Source: Planctomycetota bacterium
GTDB lineage: Bacteria; Planctomycetota; UBA1135; GCA-002686595
NCBI GenBank assembly: GCA_016764635.1
Contig: JAESRM010000338.1
Location: forward strand, 1-5,763
Direction: 5' to 3'
Length of the DNA stretch: 5,763 bases
Under the pieces are notes generated by a model. The model saw nothing but the letters and a program-made list of their open reading frames with translations, had not been told where the DNA came from and ran no database searches. This document shows positions 1 through 5,763 of the stretch, in pieces (within the stretch, counting starts at the first letter, position 1; every line of letters starts with the position of its first letter). The position numbers and the translations under genes are program-made.

Positions 1-1106
1 TTACTCTCCTGCACACAAGCCTCAACCATCAGGTTCACTCCTTGCCCGGAACGTTCGACGAGGTTGCACTTGGCCATCACCTCGGCGACTCGACGGTTAC
101 GTGGCGACTGTCGCCACAACAGGTTTTCTAAGGTAATCCCGGGAGGGAATCCTCCAGGGCTAATGATCTCGAGCTTGCGTGGGAACTGACGGATGAAGAT
201 GGACCCCCCAAAACGATAATCGCGGTGAGCCAATGCGTTGAGGATCGCCTCGCGAACGGCACCTTCGTTGAACGTGGATATCTCGTACCGGAACAACCCA
301 TCACGAAAGAGATGGACTTCGTTACGTAGGTTGATGGTTTTCCACAGCTCGTCGATGAAGCTCAGGAATCCCTGGCGAAACTCCAACCGTTGAGCGTGAG
401 CAATTTCGCTCTCAGAAGAACGGTACTCAAAAATCGTCTCGGCCTGCGCGAGATGCCGCCCCAAGCCCTTGCGTGAACCGAGAAGTATGAGTGCAGCGTA
501 CGTGATCTTCCCGTCAACGGTCAGTTCAGCGTCCTCCAGCAGCTGGGCAGTGCCCATTTCCTTCAAGGCCTGATTTCCTGATGCCGCAAACCACAGCTCT
601 CGCAGCCTGCCGACAGCTACATCATCGAGGTCCTCGATGCTTGCGCCGGGACAGAGCTCTGCCGAGTAGTCCGGTTGCCCCTCATCAAAGATCGCCTTCA
701 AGGTGTCCGGCGACATCGCGACGAGATCTTCGCCCCGGCGCATCCAATAGGAGCCCTTGTATTGGATGGGCATCCCAATGGGGCGCGGAGGAGCAGTGAC
801 AACGAGCACTCGTTTGCCTTTATGCTCGAGCTCGCAAGCATCGATGCGGAGCTGAACCCTCTGGCCCAGACCCCGCTTCAGCTTGGATAGATCTCGGAAA
901 GCGGAGGTGCCAACGACTCTTCTCGGATGCTTGTCAGTCACCCCCAAGATGACCTGCCCACCCCCTTCGTTCGCAAGCGCCACGCAGTATCTGGTCAGCT
1001 TCTCACTGTCGTAGCTATTCCGCGCCTCCTTGAATTCAAGGTGCTCATCCTCGTTACCAGCGAGCCAGCTTTCCAGCTGCTCAAGAGAAGGGACGGAAGT
1101 GCTCAT
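1..1106 (-). CDS. AlbA_2 (Schlafen-like) / GHKL-type ATP-binding protein, C-terminus missing (runs off the left edge)
   Basis: I translated 368 codons by hand from the ATG at 1106-1104 without meeting a stop, and two bases of codon 369 remain at the edge, so the C-terminus is missing. Residues about 14-130 look like an AlbA_2 domain: an E-F-K motif at 24-26, then ALANEGGGQVILGVTD at 43-58. Residues about 275-362 look like the HATPase_c_4 GHKL-like fold: an N-box REAILNALAHRDY at 285-297 (N290), a degenerate G1 region SPGGFPPG at 316-323, and ERSGQGVNLM at 351-360. The region between (about 135-270) is helical-looking and not recognised. This is the COG2865 arrangement, often annotated as a predicted transcriptional regulator with a C-terminal winged helix, which would lie outside the window. 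The ATG overlaps the pglX TGA by four bases (ATGA) and has a strong Shine-Dalgarno sequence, so the genes are translationally coupled. It is not a BREX core gene. Family assignment is firm; the role (operon regulator, nucleotide-dependent DNA or RNA binding, or accessory effector) is open. Confidence 0.9.
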   Translation of the reverse strand, partial: MSTSVPSLEQLESWLAGNEDEHLEFKEARNSYDSEKLTRYCVALANEGGGQVILGVTDKHPRRVVGTSAFRDLSKLKRGLGQRVQLRIDACELEHKGKRVLVVTAPPRPIGMPIQYKGSYWMRRGEDLVAMSPDTLKAIFDEGQPDYSAELCPGASIEDLDDVAVGRLRELWFAASGNQALKEMGTAQLLEDAELTVDGKITYAALILLGSRKGLGRHLAQAETIFEYRSSESEIAHAQRLEFRQGFLSFIDELWKTINLRNEVHLFRDGLFRYEISTFNEGAVREAILNALAHRDYRFGGSIFIRQFPRKLEIISPGGFPPGITLENLLWRQSPRNRRVAEVMAKCNLVERSGQGVNLMVEACVQES

Positions 1107-4100
1107 ACTCCCTCCGCCTTCTTCCCGTGCACGGCCTTGACCTCGGCCAAGAGGTCGCCGAACTTGCCGTAGTTGACCTTCACGCCGTCGTCGAGATCGA
1201 GAGTGATACGCTTGTCGGCGTAGTGCCTCAGCTTCTCATCGAAGGCCAACAGCTCGACCTGTTGCTTCTGGAGCTTGATTTGGTCCTTGCCAAGGCGCTT
1301 TTTCATCGGGGTGGACTCCGCAGCTTTGACGTCGCCCTCTAGCCTCTCGAGCTGAGCCACGATCTTGCCTTGCAGGGGGATGACGTATTCGCTGCGCATG
1401 CGGGCTAGGGTGCCTTCGTTGTAGCGGTGTAGGTAGACTAGGGCTTGGAAGGCCTTTTGTTTGCCGCTGGAGAAGAGCCAGTAGATGGGGCGCTTTTTGT
1501 AGCGCTTGAGGTGGTGGTCCTTGAAGAACTTGTCGTTGAGCCAGCGGCGGATGGTTTCGCGGCTGGACTCGTTCTTTTTGGGGCCCAGGTTGTCGGCTAG
1601 GAAGGTGAGGTTGTCCTCCAGGTGGGCCTTGTCCCAGGAGACGGAGATGAACTCGGCGATGCGGTGGCAGGCGTCGTCGTCGAACCACTCGGTGTCGGTA
1701 AGCGGGACGATACCGTCGTCGTCGGCTGGGAAAGTATTGTACTGGCCGGGGTCGAACCCCTCGTTCCCGCTGTCGGCGTAGATGAGGCCCGGCGCGTCCA
1801 GGCTGTAGCGGCCCATCATGCATCCGATGGCGTAGGAGATCAGCTCCTCCAGGGTGTCCTGGCGGAAGCGGGTCCACTGCTCCTCTTCGGTGACCTTCTT
1901 GCCGTAGCGGTAGGCGGGGTTCACCGTGAGGGTGATCTGCTCGATGGGGACGTCGGGGGTGAGCTCTTCGGCCAGGCCGTAGGCGTCGATGAAGAGGCGG
2001 TTGTTCTCCTCTTCGAGACGCTTCATCTCGGCGATAGTGTCGCGGTTCTGGGTGATCCAGGCGGCGTAGCTGGATTCGACGGAGGGGGCCGGGTCGGAGG
2101 ATGTTGTCAGGAGGGGGATAGATTCGAAGCCCTGCGAGCGTTCGTACGCGTTCCAATCAATTTGAGCCAGCTCACGACAACGTTCGGCGATCACCACCGG
2201 CCTGTCTGTATCGGGTGCTGCAACGGGCACGCGGCTCATCGATCCCTCGTTGAAATCAATCGTGGGAGAAACAAACTGGAGCAATGCGTTAATGACCTTT
2301 GTGTTCGATATGGCGAGCAGAAGCAGCCGCTGGTTTTCGGAGTCACTAAAGCAGACAGAGCCCTTACTTTCGAAGATCATTCCGGCGGGTAGATACCGCA
2401 TAGAAAGGGCGCTATTAGATGTCCGCGACCAAGTGATCCCCGGCTGAAAAATGCGATTAAGATTGAAATTCGTCGCTCTGATTCGCCCGGTATGATGTTT
2501 CGTGGTCTGCAATTCTCGGCCGTCATTCAGCCAGTCGATCACGAACTCGTTGTTGCCGAACCAACGTCGGAATGGTCCGCCCTTGCTCACTGGAAACCAG
2601 CGAGCGTTCGATTCAACCGACTTCTCGCGGCTGTCTGCGTCGAAGCAGCTCGCACGGTCCGAGACCTCAGACCAGTACCTCAGGAAGCGGTCATTATCTC
2701 CAGTAACAACGCCGTGCGTCGGTGAGCCAATGGATCCTAGCGATTCCGATACATCAAATATCTCTCGAACTCGCTCGCTCGCCCAATACGCAATTGGAAA
2801 GCCAGAGATCTTGCCAAATTCGTCACTTGGTACGGTCCGGAGTCGTTCGTTGCGAGTGGGAAATTCGACCGGTACTCCATTGTCGTTGAGCTCGTAGTGC
2901 CGAGAGCAGCAGTATCGTCCCCGATAGTTGGACAGATGACCTTCCTGCGCGGTCATGACTGCTACGCCAAAGTTGATACCCATCGCGGTCGGCCGCTTCC
3001 CGTCGTATGGGAAGTGGGCCAGATTTCGCAGCGTATGCTGCCCCAGCAGATTGCCTCTAAAGTCATCGTAGCTAGACAAGAACATCCATGTTTCCATGGT
3101 GACCATCGCGTTGTGGCCGGTATTCTTCGCTAGCCTAAAGCCTCTCTCCAGAAAGCATGCGTAGAGATCGCTCGCGACATTGGGGTAGCAGTCCTTCACG
3201 AACCTCTTCACTAACCCGTTCATCCAACCGCTCCCCATGTACGGCGGATTCGCCACCACCGCGTCGTACTGCTTCGCCAGCAGCTTTGCTTGCTGTACCA
3301 GCGGCCCCAATCGCTTGAGCGCCTCCGCCACAAAGAGGTCCTGGCTGTTCGCCTCGCTCAACTGCTTCAGCGTCGGCAGCTTCCCAACTAACCCCTCCGG
3401 CACCTGAATCAACGATCCAAACGTCGTCGCGTGCTCGAACAGCCGCTTCAGCTCCGTGAGGTCCCCCGGACGCAAATCGTAGTCCGAGAGCTGCACTCCC
3501 TTCGCCAGCCCCTCCGCATCGAAGCCCGCGCTATCCACCAGCGCCATCACGTTGAGCTTTACCCCCCGCTCAAACAACCGCCGGTCATCCGCACGCCCCT
3601 TCATCATCAGCGCAAAGCCCGTCAGCTGCGCCGCTCGCTCGTCGATGTCTAGGCCGAAGAGGTTATTCCCGAGGATCATCTGCGGGACGTCTCGTTGCCG
3701 ATAACCGCGCTCCAGGTAGATGGCCTTGAAGAGCTCATAGGCCTCCACCAGGATGTGCCCGGAACCACTGGCCGGGTCGATAAGGGTCAGTTCTTTGGGG
3801 TCGAGTTGGCTGGGTGTGATGGCTGCGAGCTGCGCCTTGACCTCGGCGGTCTGCTCGGCGGGCTCGATGTAGTACTCCATCTGCGCTTTGAGCGGAGAGT
3901 CGGGGTATGTGCCCATCCACTGTGCCCCCAGTGAGTTCTGGACCATGTACTTGACGATCCAGTTGGGGGTGAACAGTTGGGTGGCAGCCGGAATGTCTTC
4001 CGACTTCACCACCTTGCCGATGACTTCGCCTTTCTTCTCCGAGATGTAGAACTGGTAGAGCCAGCCGATAATCTCGATGTCTTGCCACAGCCCCTCATCT

Positions 4101-4687
4101 ACCCGCTCGACCAGCTGGCGGATCAGCGAGTCGGTATGCAGCAGGTTAGCGGGTAGGAGCAACTCAGTCTCGTTGCCGATCCTCTCGAACAGAAAGGGCA
4201 TCGCCCGGTGGAGGGCGTTGCACTGGGCCAGGAGCAGCAGGCGGTAGAGCTCCTCATCTTTGGAACCGTCCAGCTTGAGCGTCACCACTTGATCGTGGTC
4301 GAGCCCAGTGAGCTCGATGTCGGCGGCATGCTCGAGAACCTCCGGGTGAGGGTCTCCACCGGGGTGGCTTAGGACGCGGTAGCCATGATCTAGGTAACCA
4401 TGCAGCTCCATGTAGCGGATCGCCACAAAGCGGTTGAACCATGTGTATGCGATGGCGTCTATGGTCGCGTCGAAACCATGCGCCTTCACTCGGCGAACAA
4501 GCGCTTCTCGTCCACTCGCAACCGACTTGGGGAACGCGGAGCCTCCGACAAGGAGGACATCCCCCTGAATCTCGGGGGTCGCGTTGCCTTCAGCGGTGAT
4601 CCCGAGACGGGCTGCCTGAGATTTGCATGCCTCAATAAAAGCTGTGCGAGCAGCTGGGGCGTAGTTCTTGAGTTGTGTATGGTCCAT
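1103..4687 (-). CDS. pglX: BREX-1 adenine-specific DNA methyltransferase PglX, complete
   Basis: This 1194-residue protein has the length and layout of type 1 BREX PglX, which transfers a methyl group from S-adenosylmethionine to N6 of adenine in a short asymmetric site and so marks host DNA. Visible motifs, in order: a helical N-terminal region (1-235); FTPNWIVKYMV at 239-249 (motif X-like); the AdoMet-binding motif I DPASGSG at 304-310; LFGLDID at 343-349 (motif II-like); and the catalytic motif IV NPPY at 480-483. A variable central part (about 600-845) is probably the target-recognition region. The C-terminal domain has a conserved-looking basic patch at 1044-1108 (RRWLNDKFF, KRYKKRPIYW), followed by a charged probable coiled coil at about 1105-1160. 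No catalytic residue is missing and the frame is intact. The start is set by the N-terminus MDHTQLKNYAPAAR, which resembles BREX-1 PglX starts as I recall them. It follows brxC after 8 bases and overlaps the next gene by four. The central region is clearly lower in GC than both ends, suggesting module exchange. Confidence 0.97.
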   Translation of the reverse strand: MDHTQLKNYAPAARTAFIEACKSQAARLGITAEGNATPEIQGDVLLVGGSAFPKSVASGREALVRRVKAHGFDATIDAIAYTWFNRFVAIRYMELHGYLDHGYRVLSHPGGDPHPEVLEHAADIELTGLDHDQVVTLKLDGSKDEELYRLLLLAQCNALHRAMPFLFERIGNETELLLPANLLHTDSLIRQLVERVDEGLWQDIEIIGWLYQFYISEKKGEVIGKVVKSEDIPAATQLFTPNWIVKYMVQNSLGAQWMGTYPDSPLKAQMEYYIEPAEQTAEVKAQLAAITPSQLDPKELTLIDPASGSGHILVEAYELFKAIYLERGYRQRDVPQMILGNNLFGLDIDERAAQLTGFALMMKGRADDRRLFERGVKLNVMALVDSAGFDAEGLAKGVQLSDYDLRPGDLTELKRLFEHATTFGSLIQVPEGLVGKLPTLKQLSEANSQDLFVAEALKRLGPLVQQAKLLAKQYDAVVANPPYMGSGWMNGLVKRFVKDCYPNVASDLYACFLERGFRLAKNTGHNAMVTMETWMFLSSYDDFRGNLLGQHTLRNLAHFPYDGKRPTAMGINFGVAVMTAQEGHLSNYRGRYCCSRHYELNDNGVPVEFPTRNERLRTVPSDEFGKISGFPIAYWASERVREIFDVSESLGSIGSPTHGVVTGDNDRFLRYWSEVSDRASCFDADSREKSVESNARWFPVSKGGPFRRWFGNNEFVIDWLNDGRELQTTKHHTGRIRATNFNLNRIFQPGITWSRTSNSALSMRYLPAGMIFESKGSVCFSDSENQRLLLLAISNTKVINALLQFVSPTIDFNEGSMSRVPVAAPDTDRPVVIAERCRELAQIDWNAYERSQGFESIPLLTTSSDPAPSVESSYAAWITQNRDTIAEMKRLEEENNRLFIDAYGLAEELTPDVPIEQITLTVNPAYRYGKKVTEEEQWTRFRQDTLEELISYAIGCMMGRYSLDAPGLIYADSGNEGFDPGQYNTFPADDDGIVPLTDTEWFDDDACHRIAEFISVSWDKAHLEDNLTFLADNLGPKKNESSRETIRRWLNDKFFKDHHLKRYKKRPIYWLFSSGKQKAFQALVYLHRYNEGTLARMRSEYVIPLQGKIVAQLERLEGDVKAAESTPMKKRLGKDQIKLQKQQVELLAFDEKLRHYADKRITLDLDDGVKVNYGKFGDLLAEVKAVHGKKAEGV
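1108..1115 (-). promoter_or_regulatory. Shine-Dalgarno sequence of the AlbA_2 gene, inside the 3' end of pglX
   Basis: On the minus strand the bases before the ATG at 1106 read GGAGGGAGT, a near-consensus purine-rich ribosome binding site. The GGAGG lies 4 bases from the start codon, or closer if the second GGAG pairs. It is encoded in the last codons of pglX, and the start overlaps the pglX stop as ATGA. This fixes the start choice and suggests reinitiation or coupled translation in addition to direct ribosome entry. Confidence 0.75.
2155..2890 (-). other. Probable target-recognition region within pglX
   Basis: This covers about residues 600-845 of PglX, after the catalytic NPPY half and before the conserved C-terminal domain, which is where N6-adenine methyltransferases of this type carry DNA-recognition modules. 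By hand count GC is about 50% over 2281-2520, against about 65% over 1861-2100 and 66% over 3481-3600. Motifs such as WFPVSKGGPFRRWFG (697-711) and FQPGITWSRTSN (747-758) resemble recurrent elements in this part of PglX-like and type IIG/Eco57I-like enzymes. The limits are approximate. Confidence 0.6.
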
Positions 4688-4692
4688 GATGA

Positions 4693-4698
4693 CGCCTA
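4693..4698 (-). promoter_or_regulatory. Weak ribosome binding site of pglX overlapping the brxC stop
   Basis: The bases TAGGCG lie 5 bases upstream of the pglX ATG at 4687 and include the brxC TAG stop codon. The AGG is only a partial Shine-Dalgarno match, so pglX translation probably depends partly on ribosomes finishing brxC. The 8-base gap leaves no room for a separate promoter. Confidence 0.5.
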
Positions 4699-5763
4699 AC
4701 TGATCTGGATGCGTTCGCCTGCGTTGATGCCTGCAACCAATTCCTGACGTAACTTCTCTAGGAAGGCATCTACGTCAGCCTGATTTTCAAGGAAGCCGTC
4801 GGTCCATATTCCCTTGACGCTCACGACGCGCCTCTTCTTGGGGGCAGGGACGGGAGGTGCTTCTGGGGCTGCAGTGCTATCAACTACAGGCACTAGAGAG
4901 TCCTCGATGGCGAGCATGGCCTGATCGAACGCAGCCGCCGAAGCCCGTGCAGCCTGTTCGATGTGGGCAATGCTCACGTCGGATGTCGCAGCGGTTTCGA
5001 GGAGTTTCTTGAGGCTAACCGTTGCTTTGCTTCGCAGGGCGGAGTCAGCAGATGCCTTACCCAATTCGGTCTCGACTCCATCTAGACAGCGCTGTATCTC
5101 TGCCATAGCGGGTTGGCGGGCAGCTGAGACCAAAGCGTCGTTGGCGACTTGAACTGTGTGAGTCAGCTCGGCTGCTTTGGGCAGTAGCTCGTAGGGGTGC
5201 TTGGCTGCCAGGATCTCTTCCATGCCCGCAAGCGCTGGCCCGGCAGTGGGATCGGAGTCGATCTGCATACGGTTCTGCCCAAAGGCCTGCACGCCAGATC
5301 GAAGGGCATCCCACGCGGTCCTTTGGTTCGTGTAGAAACCCTGCAGGTCACCGAAGTGGTCGGCCACATCGAGCAGTTCGGTGCGGTTCTCCAGCAGGCG
5401 CTTCAAAAACTTCAAGGAGTTTGGCTCCTTGGTGAACTTAGTGAGAACTTGGAGACACGTTTCTATATCGTCCAGGCCAGGGTAGTCCCCAGTCTGTGCG
5501 AGTGGGAGGAAGCCAAGCAGAGAGCGACCCCAGTCCGAGACGAAATCCTGGAGGAATGTGAAGAGAGAGTCCTCCGTGGCGGGACCCTGCTTGCCAAAAA
5601 GCTCCTTGCCAAGCTTCTGGGCCTTCTTGATGACGTCGCTGTCGGCCACTTCCCTCTGGGTGATGACCACCTTGCGCTGCTTGTTCGTTGAGGTGAAGTA
5701 GTCGTAGGCCTGCTCCATCGGCAAGGCGTGGGAATCGACAACGAGGCTGATCTCCTTGCCCAC
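4696..5763 (-). CDS. brxC: BREX-1 P-loop ATPase BrxC, C-terminal 355 codons (N-terminus missing)
   Basis: BrxC is the roughly 1200-residue ATPase of type 1 BREX, related to PglY, required for phage restriction. Only the last 355 codons are present. The GTG at the window edge is an ordinary valine codon in a continuing frame rather than a start, and the Walker motifs should lie about 800 or more residues upstream, outside the window. What is visible is mostly helical: a region with VVITQREVADSDVIKKAQKL at 32-51 and FTFLQDFVSDWGRSLLGF at 68-85, a long helical stretch to about 290, a Pro/Ala linker with a basic KKRR (about 297-312), and a short terminal module, ADVDAFLEKLRQELVAGINA at 329-348, ending in GERIQIS. 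That tail matches the end of BrxC proteins as I remember them, and the neighbouring pglX strongly supports the call. The stop is TAG at 4698-4696. With no upstream motor domain in view, family assignment rests on the tail and context. Confidence 0.92.
   Translation of the reverse strand: MGKEISLVVDSHALPMEQAYDYFTSTNKQRKVVITQREVADSDVIKKAQKLGKELFGKQGPATEDSLFTFLQDFVSDWGRSLLGFLPLAQTGDYPGLDDIETCLQVLTKFTKEPNSLKFLKRLLENRTELLDVADHFGDLQGFYTNQRTAWDALRSGVQAFGQNRMQIDSDPTAGPALAGMEEILAAKHPYELLPKAAELTHTVQVANDALVSAARQPAMAEIQRCLDGVETELGKASADSALRSKATVSLKKLLETAATSDVSIAHIEQAARASAAAFDQAMLAIEDSLVPVVDSTAAPEAPPVPAPKKRRVVSVKGIWTDGFLENQADVDAFLEKLRQELVAGINAGERIQIS

Noticed and set aside
1..3. TTA at the left edge, which reads as a TAA stop on the minus strand
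   Set aside because: It is not in the frame of the AlbA_2 gene, whose last full codon is AGT at 5-3 with two bases (AA) left over. The gene continues past the window.
202..209. Short C6 runs (here and near 3561) as possible phase-variation tracts
   Set aside because: Six-base runs are short for slipped-strand switching, and the reading frames across both are intact. I found no longer homopolymer or tandem repeat in pglX.
581..1172. Three short plus-strand open frames (about 70-80 codons)
   Set aside because: They are antisense to the AlbA_2 gene, which has clear domain motifs in its own frame; the plus-strand frames have no convincing motif.
1236..2156. Minus-strand open frame of 306 codons overlapping pglX in another frame
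   Set aside because: The product is extremely Arg- and Pro-rich, typical of an out-of-frame reading of a high-GC gene, and pglX in the true frame is uninterrupted.
1622..2392. Plus-strand open frame of 256 codons
   Set aside because: It lies wholly antisense to pglX. Its Val/Gly-rich composition is what high-GC complementary sequence produces, and no family motif is visible.
5197..5691. Plus-strand open frame of 164 codons
   Set aside because: It is antisense to brxC, with no recognisable domain; a composition shadow.
5761..5763. GTG at the right edge as a start codon for a 355-residue protein
   Set aside because: The encoded segment is the C-terminal part of a BrxC-like protein, and the frame is open at the edge, so this is an internal valine codon.

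Overview
The window is a tightly packed stretch of a single minus-strand operon and carries the middle of a type 1 BREX anti-phage defence locus. Read in the direction of transcription (high to low coordinates) it holds three genes. First is the C-terminal part of brxC, which runs off the right edge. Next is a complete pglX, the adenine-specific DNA methyltransferase of the system. Last is a gene that is not one of the six BREX-1 core genes, which runs off the left edge. This last gene encodes an N-terminal Schlafen-type AlbA_2 domain followed by a GHKL-like ATP-binding domain (COG2865-like). It is easy to miss because its reading frame has no stop codon inside the window.

Layout: 5763-4696 brxC (3' part); 8 bases of spacer; 4687-1103 pglX; then the AlbA_2 gene from 1106, whose ATG overlaps the pglX TGA as ATGA, down to the left edge. 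No non-coding stretch exceeds a few bases. I see no promoter, terminator, RNA gene, mobile element, CRISPR array or long repeat, as expected for the interior of an operon.

How the parts work together: in type 1 BREX the usual order is brxA-brxB-brxC-pglX-pglZ-brxL. PglX methylates the host at a short non-palindromic site, which marks self. BrxC, a large P-loop ATPase, and the other core proteins are needed for blocking unmodified phage and in most systems also for methylation. By synteny brxA and brxB should lie beyond the right edge, and pglZ and brxL beyond the left edge after the AlbA_2 gene. The extra gene therefore probably sits between pglX and pglZ. Its perfect translational coupling to pglX suggests it is made together with the methyltransferase, as a regulator or an accessory effector; the sequence does not decide which.

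Inside pglX the base composition is uneven. The central part that should hold the target-recognition domain is near 50% GC by hand count, while both flanks are near 65%. This fits exchange of the specificity module. The moderately high GC and proteobacterial-looking BREX-1 proteins suggest a proteobacterium, possibly a gammaproteobacterium, but nothing here fixes the taxon.
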